NCBI GenBank assembly: GCA_031431125.1
Contig: JANPCX010000036.1
Location: 1-63,705, forward strand
Direction of reading: 5' to 3'
Length of the DNA: 63,705 nucleotides
Source of the DNA: JANPCX01 sp031431125
GTDB taxonomy: Bacteria; Pseudomonadota; Gammaproteobacteria; Burkholderiales; Burkholderiaceae_C
Under the pieces are notes generated by a model, which did not search any database, was not told the origin of the DNA, and saw only the letters and a program-made list of their open reading frames with translations. The stretch's first letter is position 1. Each line of letters begins with the position of its first letter. A program made the position numbers and the translations under genes. Below are positions 41,394 to 51,594 of the stretch, in pieces.

Positions 41394-43187
41394 ATGAGCT
41401 ACACCGCCCCTCTCAAAGACATGCTGTTCTGCATGAAGGAACTTGCGCAGTTGGAGACGATATCCAAGCTGCCCGGTTTTGAAGACGCTGGCCTGGAAAC
41501 CGCTCAGGCGGTGCTGGAAGAGTCGGCCCGCTTCAACCAAGAAGTACTGGCCCCTTTGAACTGGGAAGGCGACAAGAACCCGTCGTCTTGGAAAGACGGC
41601 AACGTCACCACCACCCCAGGCTTCAAAGAAGCCTTCAGCCAGTTTTCACAAGGTGGTTGGCAGGGGCTGCAGCACTCACCAGACTTCGGCGGCCAAGGCT
41701 TGCCAAAAACCATAGGCGCAGCCTGCATCGAAATGCTCAACAGCGCCAACATGAGTTTTGCGCTGTGCCCCTTGCTCACCGACGGCGCGATCGAAGCCTT
41801 GATGACGGCGGGCACGCCCCAGCAACAAGCGCTCTACATCCCCAAGATGATTTCCGGCGAGTGGACAGGCACGATGAACCTGACTGAACCGCAGGCCGGG
41901 TCTGACCTGGCCAAGGTGCGTTCCAGAGCCGAGCCTCAAAGCGACGGTAGCTACAAGATATTCGGCACCAAAATTTTCATCACCTATGGCGAGCACGACA
42001 TGGCCGCCAACATTTGCCACCTGGTGCTGGCGCGGGTGACGGGTGCGCCGGAAGGTGTGAAGGGCATCAGCCTCTTCATCGTTCCGAAGTTCAAGGTCAA
42101 AGCCGACGGCAGCTTGGGCGAACGCAACGATGTGCACTGCGTCAGCATTGAACACAAACTCGGCATCAAAGCCAGCCCCACCGCCGTTCTGCAATTTGGC
42201 GACCATGGTGGTGCCGTTGGCCATTTGATTGGTCAGGAAAACCGTGGCCTTGAGTACATGTTCATCATGATGAATGCCGCGCGTTATGCGGTGGGCATGC
42301 AGGGCATTGCGGTTGCCGAACGGTCTTACCAACAAGCGGTGGCCTTTGCCAAAGACCGCATTCAATCGCGCCCAGTGGATGGTTCACTGCCAGACAGTGG
42401 CCCCATCATTCACCACCCTGATGTGAAGCGCATGCTCATGACCATGCGTGCTTACACCGAAGGCTGCCGCGCCATGGCTTCGGTTGCCGCAGCGGCTTTC
42501 GATGCGGCGCATCACCACCCTGATGAAGCCACGCGAAAACAAAACCAAGCCTTCTATGAATTCATGGTGCCCTTGGTCAAGGGCTACAGCACCGAGATGA
42601 GCCAAGAGGTGACGAGCCTCGGTGTGCAAGTGCACGGCGGCATGGGTTTCATTGAAGAAACCGGCGCGGCCCAGCATTACCGCGACTCCAAAATTCTCAC
42701 CATTTACGAAGGCACCACCGCCATCCAGGCCAACGACTTGGTCGGCCGCAAAACGGCACGGGACGGTGGCCAAACTGCCAAGGCGATTGCGGCTCAAGTG
42801 GCGCTGACTGAAGCCAGCTTGAAGGGCAGAAGCAGCCCCGCGAGCCAGGCCATGCTCAAACGTTTGTCCGCCGCACGCCTTGCGTTCGAGCAAGTGGTGG
42901 ACTTCATCGCCGCCAACACCAAGAGCCAACCCAATGCGGCATTTGCTGGATCGGTTCCTTATTTGATGCTGGCAGGCAACCTGATGGCCGGTTGGCAAAT
43001 GGCGCGCAGCCTGGTCATTGCCGAAGATCAACTCGGGCGAGGTGTAGGTGATGCGAGTTTTCTGACGGCCAAGGTGGTCACGGCGCGTTTCTATGCAGAG
43101 CACATTTTGAGCAAAGCACCCGGCATGCGCGACGCGATCGTGGAGGGCGCAGACAGCGTGAACAGCTTGGCGCTCGAGTCTTTCTGA
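41394..43187 (+). CDS. Acyl-CoA dehydrogenase (long form)
   Basis: Flavin acyl-CoA dehydrogenase of 597 residues, longer than the usual ~380, with a C-terminal extension as in the FadE/DmdC-like group. Family motifs are MNLTEPQAGSDLAKVRSRAE and, in the C-terminal helices, VHGGMGFIEETGAAQHYRD with the catalytic acidic region ILTIYEGTTAIQANDL. It would pass electrons to the adjacent ETF. The ATG at 41394 has AGGAGA upstream; an ATG at 41352 lies in the terminator. Substrate chain length is not evident. Confidence 0.9.
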   Translation: MSYTAPLKDMLFCMKELAQLETISKLPGFEDAGLETAQAVLEESARFNQEVLAPLNWEGDKNPSSWKDGNVTTTPGFKEAFSQFSQGGWQGLQHSPDFGGQGLPKTIGAACIEMLNSANMSFALCPLLTDGAIEALMTAGTPQQQALYIPKMISGEWTGTMNLTEPQAGSDLAKVRSRAEPQSDGSYKIFGTKIFITYGEHDMAANICHLVLARVTGAPEGVKGISLFIVPKFKVKADGSLGERNDVHCVSIEHKLGIKASPTAVLQFGDHGGAVGHLIGQENRGLEYMFIMMNAARYAVGMQGIAVAERSYQQAVAFAKDRIQSRPVDGSLPDSGPIIHHPDVKRMLMTMRAYTEGCRAMASVAAAAFDAAHHHPDEATRKQNQAFYEFMVPLVKGYSTEMSQEVTSLGVQVHGGMGFIEETGAAQHYRDSKILTIYEGTTAIQANDLVGRKTARDGGQTAKAIAAQVALTEASLKGRSSPASQAMLKRLSAARLAFEQVVDFIAANTKSQPNAAFAGSVPYLMLAGNLMAGWQMARSLVIAEDQLGRGVGDASFLTAKVVTARFYAEHILSKAPGMRDAIVEGADSVNSLALESF

Positions 43188-43195
43188 AAGTCAAC

Positions 43196-44149
43196 ATGTC
43201 ACTGCCCGCCGTTTTGAGTCCCTTGCGCCTGCCTGTCATTGGCTCGCCCCTCTTCATCATCAGCAACCCACAGCTTGTCATCGCGCAGTGCAAGGCCGGC
43301 ATCGTCGGCTCCATGCCGGCCTTGAATGCGCGGCCGGCCTCGCAGCTTGACGACTGGCTGGCCGAGATCACCGAGGCCCTGGATGCCCACAACCGAGCGC
43401 ACCCCGAGCAACCGGCCGCCCCCTACGCCATCAACCAAATCGTGCACAAGAGCAACGACCGCTTGGAGCAGGACATGGCGGTGTGCGCCAAGTACAAGGT
43501 GCCGCTCATCATCACCTCGCTCGGCGCACGGGTGGATGTGAACCAGGCTGTGCACGGTTGGGGCGGTGTGGTGCTGCACGACATCATCAACAACAACTTT
43601 GCCAAGAAAGCCATCGAGAAGGGCGCTGATGGCCTGATCGCCGTGGCCGCAGGGGCAGGTGGCCATGCCGGCGTGAAAAGCCCCTTCGCCCTGATTCAAG
43701 AAATTCGCCAGTGGTTTGATGGCCCTGTGGCCTTGAGCGGCTCCATCGCCACCGGCGATGCGGCGTTGGCCGCCCAAGCCATGGGTGCCGACCTTGCCTA
43801 CATCGGCTCCGCCTTCATCGCCACCCACGAGGCTCGGGCTTCAGACGCCTACAAACAAATGATTGTCGACAGCAACAGCGACGACATCGTCTACAGCAAC
43901 CTCTTTACTGGCGTGCACGGCAACTACCTCAAAGGCTCCATCGTCAACGCCGGCATGGACCCCGACCATTTGCCTGAAAGCGACCCCAGCAGCATGAACT
44001 TTGGTGGCGACGCCAAAAAGGCCTGGAAAGACATTTGGGGCTGTGGGCAGGGGATAGGGGCGGTGAAGGCGGTGACGTCGACGGCCGAGTTGGTGCAGCG
44101 CTTGGCAAGTGAATATGCGGCGGCGCGTGCGCGCTTGGGTCTGGGTTGA
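43196..44149 (+). CDS. Nitronate monooxygenase family protein
   Basis: FMN-dependent TIM-barrel protein of 317 residues, related to nitronate monooxygenase and 2-nitropropane dioxygenase. It has IVGSMPALNARP near the N-terminus, the AAGAGGHAG loop with the catalytic His, and LSGSIATGDAALAAQAMGAD for FMN phosphate binding. It follows the acyl-CoA dehydrogenase by eight bases. Its physiological substrate is unclear; some relatives are enoyl reductases. Confidence 0.82.
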   Translation: MSLPAVLSPLRLPVIGSPLFIISNPQLVIAQCKAGIVGSMPALNARPASQLDDWLAEITEALDAHNRAHPEQPAAPYAINQIVHKSNDRLEQDMAVCAKYKVPLIITSLGARVDVNQAVHGWGGVVLHDIINNNFAKKAIEKGADGLIAVAAGAGGHAGVKSPFALIQEIRQWFDGPVALSGSIATGDAALAAQAMGADLAYIGSAFIATHEARASDAYKQMIVDSNSDDIVYSNLFTGVHGNYLKGSIVNAGMDPDHLPESDPSSMNFGGDAKKAWKDIWGCGQGIGAVKAVTSTAELVQRLASEYAAARARLGLG

Positions 44150-44156
44150 GACAAGC

Positions 44157-44501
44157 TCAAGGTGCTGGCGTTTTCACTTCCAAACTGCAATCGCACCCAC
44201 TGCCCGCCGAAATCATGCGTTTGGCCAAGCGTGTCGTCAGATTCTGCATCCACCCCGCCTGCAGCCCGGTGTAACGAGCCGGATGAACCAGCACCCCGCA
44301 GCGGTAGCGTGACTCGCCGTCCACCCACTCCAAGGCCACGCAAGCCCCAGTGCGGCGTTTGCTGATGAGTATGCCCACGGGGCAGGGCGCATAGGCGCAG
44401 CAGACGCCGCAACCATTGCAAGGCTCTCCCCACGCGGGCTTGGCCGGGGCGGCTTCATGCAAATGAAGAATGATGACTTTGTCTGTGGGCTTGACTGGCA
44501 T
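44157..44501 (-). CDS. Cysteine-rich YkgJ-like protein
   Basis: A 114-residue protein with a Cys cluster CNGCGVCCAYAPCPV and later single Cys residues (GACVAL, YRCGVL), resembling the YkgJ/UPF0153 zinc- or iron-chelating domain. The ATG at 44501 gives MPVKPTDKVIILHLHEAAP; in-frame codons upstream are less likely. It converges on the monooxygenase gene and is divergent from sucA. Metal binding is inferred. Confidence 0.7.
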   Translation of the reverse strand: MPVKPTDKVIILHLHEAAPAKPAWGEPCNGCGVCCAYAPCPVGILISKRRTGACVALEWVDGESRYRCGVLVHPARYTGLQAGWMQNLTTRLAKRMISAGSGCDCSLEVKTPAP

Positions 44502-44605
44502 GCACGCATTGCAGCACACCCGCGCAGTCACGCAAATCGTCCGCAAGAAGAGGGGCCGACGATGGCTCGAGGCAGAAATTTTGAATGGCAAACGAGTTCC
44601 GATGG

Positions 44606-44614
44606 TGTTACATT
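44606..44614 (+). promoter_or_regulatory. Possible sucA promoter (-10)
   Basis: An extended -10 (TG then TACATT, 44609-44614) lies in the 270-base gap between the divergent Cys-rich gene and sucA. The -35 (TGGCAA, 44586-44591) is weak. A leader of about 150 bases would follow. Confidence 0.3.
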
Positions 44615-44771
44615 GCCACCCGTGACAACTTAGTCCCTTCCCGTCCCCTTTGGGGTTTGTGCTTCACAAATTTCAAAGGCGGGTCGCTTGTCCGCCAATC
44701 GGTCTAGCCGTGTCGCGGAAGGTTTTTAACCCATCGATGTGCCGCAGACCGGTGCGAAAGGTGAGCGAAAG

Positions 44772-47630
44772 ATGATGCAAAAGCAGCAAGAGAACTCGTA
44801 TCTGTTCGGGGGCAACGCGCCCTATGTCGAAGAGATGTACGAGGCCTATCTCGACAACCCCGGTTCTGTGCCTGACAACTGGCGTGCGTATTTCGACGCG
44901 CTTCAGCATGTGCCTGCGACCGATGGCTCCAACAGCCCCGATGTGGCGCATGCGCCTGTCGTTGAATCCTTTGCCCAGCGCGCCAAAGCCAATGCCTTTG
45001 GCAACAAGGCCAGTGGTGCCGACCTGGCCGTGGCGCGCAAACAGGTGCATGTGCAGTCGTTGATTGCGGCTTACCGTTTCCTCGGCTCACGCTGGGCCGA
45101 CCTCGACCCCCTCAAGCGCCAAGAACGCCCCAAGATTCCCGAGTTGGAACCCGCGTTTTACGACCTGACCGAGTCCGACATGGACATCTCGTTCAGCGCC
45201 ACCAACACGTATTTCAGCAAAGCTGAAAACATGAGTCTGCGCCAAATCGTGCAGGCCTTGCGTGAAACCTATTGCGGCTCCATCGGTGCAGAGTACATGC
45301 ACATCACCGAGCCTGCTGAGAAACGCTGGTGGCAAGAAAACCTGGAGAGCATTCGCTCCAAGCCGAATTACACCGCTGACCAAAAGAAACACATCCTCAA
45401 CCGCTTGACCGCAGCCGAAGGGCTGGAGCGTTACCTGCACACCAAGTACGTCGGCCAGAAACGTTTCTCGCTCGAAGGTGGCGAGAGTTTCATCGCGTCG
45501 ATGGACGAGTTGGTGCAGCGCGGCGGCAGCAAGGGCGTGCAAGAAATCGTGATTGGCATGGCCCACCGAGGCCGTTTGAATGTGCTGGTCAACACCTTGG
45601 GCAAAGCGCCTGCCGAGTTGTTCTCGGAATTTGACCACACCGCCCCTGAAAACCTGCCTTCGGGCGATGTGAAATACCACCAAGGTTTCTCCAGCGACGT
45701 GACCACCCCTGGCGGCCCCGTGCACTTGAGCTTGGCCTTCAACCCCTCGCACTTGGAAATTGTGAACCCGGTGGTGGAAGGTTCGGTCAAGGCGCGTCTG
45801 GACCGCCGTGGCGACAAAGCCGGTACGTCGGTGTTGCCGATTCTGGTTCACGGCGATGCCGCGTTCGCGGGCCAAGGCGTGGTGATGGAAACGCTGGCGC
45901 TGGCGCAAACCCGTGGTTACTACACGGGTGGCACCGTTCACGTGGTGATCAACAACCAGATCGGTTTCACCACCAGCGACCCGCGCGACAGCCGGTCCAC
46001 GCTGTATTGCACCGACGTGGTCAAGATGATTGAAGCCCCAGTGTTGCACGTCAATGGCGACGACCCCGAAGCCGTGATTCTGGCCACCCAGCTCGCGCTG
46101 GACTACCGCCAGCAGTTCAAGAAAGATGTGGTGGTGGACATTGTTTGTTTCCGCAAACTCGGCCACAACGAACAAGACACACCGGCGCTGACGCAGCCGC
46201 TGATGTACAAAAAAATCGGCCAGCACCCCGGCACACGCAGGCTTTATGGCGACAAGCTGGTCGCACAAGGTGTGTTGCCTGCCGAGGGCCCGGACGAGAT
46301 GGTCAAAGCGTTCCGCGCCGCCATGGACGCTGGCAAACACACGATCGACCCTGTGCTCACCAACTACAAGAGCAAGTACGCGGTGGACTGGTCTCCCTTC
46401 TTGGGCAAAAAGTGGACCGATGCCGCCGACACGGCACTGCCCTTGGCCGAGATCAAACGCCTGGCCGAGCGCCTCACCACCTTGCCGGCCACCTTCAAAG
46501 CGCATTCCTTGGTAGAGAAGGTCATTGCCGACCGCGCCGCCATGGGCCGCGGTGAGATCAACATGGACTGGGGCATGGGCGAGCATTTGGCTTTTGCCTC
46601 GCTCGTGGCCAGCGGATATGCTGTGCGCCTGTCCGGCGAAGACTGCGGACGCGGCACCTTCACCCACCGCCACTCGGTGCTGCACGACCAGAACCGCGAA
46701 AAGTGGGACGAAGGCACCTACACGCCGCTGCAACACGTGGCCGAAGGTCAAGCGCCGTTTGTTGTCATCGACTCGCTGCTCTCTGAAGAAGCCGTGCTTG
46801 GTTTTGAGTACGGCTACGCCTCGGCCGAGCCCAACACCCTGGTGATTTGGGAAGCCCAGTTCGGTGACTTCGTCAACGGCGCGCAGGTCGTGATCGACCA
46901 GTTCATTGCGTCGGGCGAAGTGAAGTGGGGCCGTGCCAACGGCCTGGCTTTGATGTTGCCTCACGGCTACGAAGGCCAAGGTCCTGAGCACAGCTCAGCG
47001 CGCCTGGAGCGTTTCATGCAGCTGGCGGCAGACAACAACATGCAAATCGTGCAGCCCACCACGGCCAGCCAGATCTTCCATGTGCTGCGTCGTCAAATGG
47101 TGCGCATGTTCAGGAAGCCGCTGGTCATCCTGACGCCCAAGTCGCTGCTTCGTGCCAAAGACGCGACCTCGCCGCTGTCCGATTTCACCAAGGGCGAGTT
47201 CAAGACTGTCATCCCCGAAACCCAAGCCGATCTCAGCGCTGACAAAGTCAAGCGCGTGATTTGCTGCTCGGGCAAGGTGTACTACGACTTGGTCAAAGCC
47301 CGTGCCGAGCGCAAAGCCACCGATGTGGTCATCCTGCGTGTGGAGCAGCTCTATCCCTTCCCGCACAAAGCGTTTGGTACCGAGATCAAGAAGTACCCGA
47401 ATGCCACCGACATCGTCTGGTGCCAGGACGAGCCGCAAAACCAAGGCGCTTGGTTCTTCGTGCAGCACTACATCCACGAGAACATGCTCGACGGTCAGAA
47501 GTTGGGTTACGCCGGTCGCCCTGCGTCCGCGTCGCCTGCTGTGGGTTATTCCCACCTGCACCAAGAGCAGCTAAAGGCCTTGCTCGAGCAAGCCTTCACC
47601 AAGCTCAAGGGCTTCATCCTCACCAAGTGA
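44772..47630 (+). CDS. sucA: 2-oxoglutarate dehydrogenase E1 component
   Basis: Thiamine-diphosphate-dependent E1 of the 2-oxoglutarate dehydrogenase complex (TCA cycle), about 952 residues. The N-terminal segment SYLFGGNAPYVEEMYEAYL is the E2-binding region. Active-site stretches include IGMAHRGRLNVLVNTLGK, HGDAAFAGQGVV, NNQIGFTTSDPRDSRST and LGHNEQDTPALTQP. ATGs at 44772 and 44775 are adjacent; GAAAGG lies upstream. Confidence 0.96.
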   Translation: MMQKQQENSYLFGGNAPYVEEMYEAYLDNPGSVPDNWRAYFDALQHVPATDGSNSPDVAHAPVVESFAQRAKANAFGNKASGADLAVARKQVHVQSLIAAYRFLGSRWADLDPLKRQERPKIPELEPAFYDLTESDMDISFSATNTYFSKAENMSLRQIVQALRETYCGSIGAEYMHITEPAEKRWWQENLESIRSKPNYTADQKKHILNRLTAAEGLERYLHTKYVGQKRFSLEGGESFIASMDELVQRGGSKGVQEIVIGMAHRGRLNVLVNTLGKAPAELFSEFDHTAPENLPSGDVKYHQGFSSDVTTPGGPVHLSLAFNPSHLEIVNPVVEGSVKARLDRRGDKAGTSVLPILVHGDAAFAGQGVVMETLALAQTRGYYTGGTVHVVINNQIGFTTSDPRDSRSTLYCTDVVKMIEAPVLHVNGDDPEAVILATQLALDYRQQFKKDVVVDIVCFRKLGHNEQDTPALTQPLMYKKIGQHPGTRRLYGDKLVAQGVLPAEGPDEMVKAFRAAMDAGKHTIDPVLTNYKSKYAVDWSPFLGKKWTDAADTALPLAEIKRLAERLTTLPATFKAHSLVEKVIADRAAMGRGEINMDWGMGEHLAFASLVASGYAVRLSGEDCGRGTFTHRHSVLHDQNREKWDEGTYTPLQHVAEGQAPFVVIDSLLSEEAVLGFEYGYASAEPNTLVIWEAQFGDFVNGAQVVIDQFIASGEVKWGRANGLALMLPHGYEGQGPEHSSARLERFMQLAADNNMQIVQPTTASQIFHVLRRQMVRMFRKPLVILTPKSLLRAKDATSPLSDFTKGEFKTVIPETQADLSADKVKRVICCSGKVYYDLVKARAERKATDVVILRVEQLYPFPHKAFGTEIKKYPNATDIVWCQDEPQNQGAWFFVQHYIHENMLDGQKLGYAGRPASASPAVGYSHLHQEQLKALLEQAFTKLKGFILTK

Positions 47631-47704
47631 ACTGACCACCACCTGCGCGCGCACCGAGTGCGGCGGGGGTGAGGTCACACCCGAAATCATTGAAAGAAAA
47701 CAAC

Positions 47705-48976
47705 ATGGCCATCGTAGACGTCAAAGTTCCGCAACTCTCTGAATCCGTGGCGGAAGCCACCTTGTTGCAATGGAAGAAAAAACCCGGCGAAGCCGTGGCG
47801 TTGGATGAAATCCTGGTTGAAATTGAAACCGACAAAGTGGTGCTGGAAGTGCCCGCACCCGCTGCCGGCATCATGGCCGAGCATGTGAAGGGTGACGGCT
47901 CTAGCTGCGTCGGCGAGGAAGTCATCGCGCGCATCGACACTGAAGGCAAGGCTTCGGTAGCAGCTGCTTCAGCACCTGCCGCTGTGCCTGCTGCTGCCTC
48001 ACCGCCCGCTACTGCAGCGGTTGCTACTGGTGGCTCCAAGAGTGACGTGGCCATGCCCGCCGCTGCCAAGTTGATGGCCGACAACGCCATGGCCGCGGGT
48101 TCCGTCGCCGGTACCGGCAAAGATGGCCGCGTGACCAAGGGCGATGTGCTCGGCGCTTTGGCCACCGGTGCCAAGCCTGCTGCACCCGCTGCCGCCGCGC
48201 CCGTTGCCACAAACGCAGCAGCCGCTAAACCCGCTTTGCCCACCGTCGCCGCGCCCATCAGCATGAACTTGGGCGACCGTCCTGAGCAGCGTGTGCCGAT
48301 GAGCCGCTTGCGTGCCCGCGTGGCCGAACGTTTGCTGCAATCGCAATCCACCAATGCCATCCTCACCACCTTCAACGAGGTCAACATGGCCCCGGTGATG
48401 GAAATGCGCAAACGCTTCCAAGAAAAGTTTGAAAAAGAACACGGCGTGAAGATCGGCTTCATGAGCTTCTTCGTCAAAGCTGCGGTGGCCGCGCTCAAGA
48501 AATACCCGGTACTTAATGCATCGGTCGATGGCAACGACATCGTCTACCACGGCTATTTCGACATCGGCATCGCCGTGGGTTCACCCCGCGGTTTGGTGGT
48601 GCCGATTTTGCGCAACGCCGACCAAATGAGTTTTGCCGACATCGAGAAGAAGATCGCCGAATACGGCCAAAAAGCCAAAGACGGCAAGCTGGGCATTGAA
48701 GAGATGACGGGCGGCACCTTCTCCATCTCCAACGGCGGTGTGTTCGGCTCCATGCTGTCCACCCCGATCATCAACCCACCACAGTCGGCCATCCTCGGCG
48801 TGCACGCCACCAAAGACCGCGCCGTGGTTGAAAACGGTGTGGTCGTGGTGCGCCCGATCAACTACCTCGCCATGTCCTATGACCACCGCATCATCGACGG
48901 CCGCGAAGCCGTGCTCGGCCTGGTGGCCATGAAAGAAGCGCTGGAAGATCCGGCTCGTTTGTTGTTTGACATCTGA
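47705..48976 (+). CDS. sucB: Dihydrolipoyllysine succinyltransferase E2
   Basis: E2 of 423 residues. The lipoyl domain (residues 1-76) has the lipoylation lysine in IETDKVVLEV. A linker rich in Ala/Pro is followed by the peripheral-subunit-binding domain (AAKLMADNAMAAG...KDGRVTKGDVL), a second linker and the catalytic domain ending SYDHRIIDGREAV (His and Asp of the active site). It lies 74 bases after sucA. Confidence 0.96.
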   Translation: MAIVDVKVPQLSESVAEATLLQWKKKPGEAVALDEILVEIETDKVVLEVPAPAAGIMAEHVKGDGSSCVGEEVIARIDTEGKASVAAASAPAAVPAAASPPATAAVATGGSKSDVAMPAAAKLMADNAMAAGSVAGTGKDGRVTKGDVLGALATGAKPAAPAAAAPVATNAAAAKPALPTVAAPISMNLGDRPEQRVPMSRLRARVAERLLQSQSTNAILTTFNEVNMAPVMEMRKRFQEKFEKEHGVKIGFMSFFVKAAVAALKKYPVLNASVDGNDIVYHGYFDIGIAVGSPRGLVVPILRNADQMSFADIEKKIAEYGQKAKDGKLGIEEMTGGTFSISNGGVFGSMLSTPIINPPQSAILGVHATKDRAVVENGVVVVRPINYLAMSYDHRIIDGREAVLGLVAMKEALEDPARLLFDI

Positions 48977-48990
48977 TGGCGGAGAACAAC

Positions 48991-50418
48991 ATGAGTCAAA
49001 ACTTCGACGTCATCGTCATCGGCGGCGGCCCTGGTGGCTACATTGCCGCCATTCGCGCTGCCCAACTCGGCATGAAAACCGCTTGCATCGACGAGTGGAA
49101 AAACGACAAAGGCGGTCCGGCCCCTGGCGGCACCTGCACCAATGTCGGCTGCATTCCGAGCAAAGCGCTGTTGCAGTCCAGCGAGCATTTCGACCAAGCT
49201 AGCCACCACTTTGCCGACCACGGCATTGGCCTGTCCAACCTGAGCATGGACATCACCAAGATGCTGGGCCGCAAAGACACCGTCGTCAAACAAAACAACG
49301 ACGGCATCTTGTACCTCTTCAAGAAAAACAAGATCAGCTTCTTCCACGGACGCGGCTCGTTTGTGAAGCAGGTGGATGGCGGCTATGAAATCAAAGTGGC
49401 TGGCTCCAAAGAAGAGTCTTTGACCGGCAAACACATCATCGTGGCCACCGGTTCCAACGCCCGCCAGTTGCCCGGTGCCCCGTTTGACGAACAAAACATC
49501 CTCTCCAATGACGGTGCTTTGCGCCTTCCCGCCGTGCCCAAAACCTTGGGCGTGATCGGTGCGGGTGTGATCGGTTTGGAGATGGGCTCGGTTTGGCGTC
49601 GTTTGGGTGCTGACGTGACCATCCTCGAAGGTTTGCCCACCTTCTTGGGTGCGGTCGATGAACAAATCGCCAAAGAAGCGCACAAGGCCTTCACCAAGCA
49701 GGGCTTGAAGATGGAGTTGGGCGTCAAAATTGGCGAAGTTAAGTCGGCGAAGAAGGGTGTGAGCATTGCCTACACCTCGTCCACGGGTGAAGCCAAAACC
49801 TTGGCGGTCGACAAGCTCATCATTTCCATCGGGCGCGTGGCCAACACCATCGGCCTGGCCCCAGAAGCCGTGGGTTTGCAGCTGGACGAACGCGGTGCCA
49901 TCGTGGTGGACGATCACTGCAAAACCAACCTGCCCAATGTCTGGGCGGTGGGTGATGTGGTGCGTGGCCCCATGTTGGCGCACAAAGCCGAAGAAGAAGG
50001 TGTGGCTGTGGCCGAGCGCATCGCCGGGCAGCATGGACACGTCAACTTCAACACCATTCCTTGGGTCATCTACACCTCGCCCGAGATCGCTTGGGTGGGC
50101 CAAACCGAGCAGCAACTCAAAGCCGCGGGCCGTGCCTACAAAGCAGGCACCTTCCCCTTCTTGGCCAATGGCCGGGCGCGCGCTTTGGGCGACACGACGG
50201 GCATGGTGAAGTTTTTGGCCGATGCGACCACCGACGAAATTTTGGGCGTCCACATCGTTGGACCCCAAGCGTCGGAATTGATTGCCGAAGCCGTGGTGGC
50301 CATGGAGTTCAAGGCCTCGGCCGAGGACATCGCCCGCATTTGCCACGCACACCCGTCCTTGAGCGAAGCGACCAAAGAAGCTGCTTTGGCGGTCGACAAG
50401 CGCACGCTCAATTTCTGA
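48991..50418 (+). CDS. lpdA: Dihydrolipoyl dehydrogenase E3
   Basis: FAD flavoprotein of 475 residues. FAD-binding GGGPGGYIAAIRA, redox disulfide GGTCTNVGCIPSKALL, NAD-binding GAGVIGLEMGSVWRRLG, and the C-terminal HAHPSLSEATKEA with the active-site His. The ATG at 48991 is favoured because GGAG precedes it by six bases; another ATG at 48976 overlaps the sucB stop. Confidence 0.96.
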   Translation: MSQNFDVIVIGGGPGGYIAAIRAAQLGMKTACIDEWKNDKGGPAPGGTCTNVGCIPSKALLQSSEHFDQASHHFADHGIGLSNLSMDITKMLGRKDTVVKQNNDGILYLFKKNKISFFHGRGSFVKQVDGGYEIKVAGSKEESLTGKHIIVATGSNARQLPGAPFDEQNILSNDGALRLPAVPKTLGVIGAGVIGLEMGSVWRRLGADVTILEGLPTFLGAVDEQIAKEAHKAFTKQGLKMELGVKIGEVKSAKKGVSIAYTSSTGEAKTLAVDKLIISIGRVANTIGLAPEAVGLQLDERGAIVVDDHCKTNLPNVWAVGDVVRGPMLAHKAEEEGVAVAERIAGQHGHVNFNTIPWVIYTSPEIAWVGQTEQQLKAAGRAYKAGTFPFLANGRARALGDTTGMVKFLADATTDEILGVHIVGPQASELIAEAVVAMEFKASAEDIARICHAHPSLSEATKEAALAVDKRTLNF

Positions 50419-50442
50419 GCCCGGTGCGGCCATGAACAGCAG

Positions 50443-50471
50443 CGGGGCGACCAAGGGGACGCCCCGTTTTT
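50443..50471 (+). terminator. Intrinsic terminator after lpdA
   Basis: CGGGGCG (50443-50449) pairs with CGCCCCG (50460-50466), followed by five T, between lpdA and zapE. Confidence 0.85.
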
Positions 50472-50490
50472 CTTTGTGTCGGGTGTTTTG

Positions 50491-51594
50491 ATGACCAGCG
50501 TCACCGAGCTTTACCACCAAACATTGCTTGAGCGGGGCTACCAAAGCGACGCGGCTCAGCTGCGCGCCGTTGAGGCGCTGCAGCGCTGCGCAGACGAGTG
50601 GTCCGTGTACGTGCAGCGGCGCCGCAGCACCATAGGAAAACTGTTCGGTGCGCGCCCACCGCTGCCGCGTGGTGTCTATATGTACGGCGGTGTGGGCCGA
50701 GGCAAAAGTTTTTTGATGGACTGCTTTTTTCAAGCAGTGCCCTTGAAGCGCAAAGCCCGTTTGCACTTCCATGAATTCATGCGCGAGGTGCACCGCGAGT
50801 TGGCCGAGCTGCATGGCACGGTGAACCCGTTGCACGAACTCGGCCAGCGCATGTCGCGGCGTTACCGCTTGATTTGTTTTGACGAGTTCCACGTGGCCGA
50901 CGTGACGGACGCGATGATTCTGTACCGCTTGCTTGAAGCCTTGGTTGAGTTTCGCGTCAGCATCGTCACCACCTCCAACTTTCACCCGGACGGGCTCTAT
51001 CCCAACGGCTTGCACCGCGACCGTATCCTGCCGGCGATTGAGCTGCTGAAAGAGCAACTGGAAGTGATCAATGTCGATGCGGGCACCGACTACCGCCAGC
51101 GCACTTTGGCCCAGGTGAATTTTTACCATTCACCCTTGGGCTCCGTGGCCGAGGCGGCCATGACCACGGCGTTTGAGCAGTTGATCGAGACCAAAGAAGA
51201 AACCCCGGTCATGCGCATTGAACACCGCACCTTGAATTCCCGCAGAAAAGCTGGCGGTGTGGTGTGGTTTGACTTCAAGGAGCTGTGCGCCGGTCCGCGC
51301 TCACAGAACGACTACCTGGAGCTGGCCTCGCAGTTCCACACCGTGCTGCTCTCGGGTGTGCCGCAAATGTCACCGCGACTGGCCTCGGAAGCGCGGCGTT
51401 TCACCTGGCTGGGGGATGTGCTCTACGACCGCCGCGTGAAACTAATAATGTCGGCCGAGGTCGAACCCGAGTCGCTTTACACCGAAGGGCCCATGGCGCA
51501 TGAATTTCCACGCACCGTGTCTCGATTGCATGAGATGCAGTCGAGCGAGTTTTTGGCCTTGGCCCGCCGTGATGTCGACACCGGCTTGACATGA
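50491..51594 (+). CDS. zapE: AFG1/ZapE-type ATPase
   Basis: AAA-type ATPase of 367 residues. Walker A is YGGVGRGKSFLMD and Walker B LICFDEFHVAD; SRRKAGGVVWFDFKELC is a family block. In E. coli ZapE associates with the divisome and affects Z-ring stability; the mitochondrial relative is AFG1. The ATG at 50491 is preferred to a GTG at 50476. It overlaps the next gene by four bases. Confidence 0.88.
   Translation: MTSVTELYHQTLLERGYQSDAAQLRAVEALQRCADEWSVYVQRRRSTIGKLFGARPPLPRGVYMYGGVGRGKSFLMDCFFQAVPLKRKARLHFHEFMREVHRELAELHGTVNPLHELGQRMSRRYRLICFDEFHVADVTDAMILYRLLEALVEFRVSIVTTSNFHPDGLYPNGLHRDRILPAIELLKEQLEVINVDAGTDYRQRTLAQVNFYHSPLGSVAEAAMTTAFEQLIETKEETPVMRIEHRTLNSRRKAGGVVWFDFKELCAGPRSQNDYLELASQFHTVLLSGVPQMSPRLASEARRFTWLGDVLYDRRVKLIMSAEVEPESLYTEGPMAHEFPRTVSRLHEMQSSEFLALARRDVDTGLT

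Noticed and set aside
48877..51129. 750-codon minus-strand frame over lpdA and zapE
   Set aside because: Antisense to two clear genes; composition is that of a shadow frame. Similar long frames opposite hscA (4836-6287), nuoL (26040-27479) and sucA (45087-46991) were rejected for the same reason.
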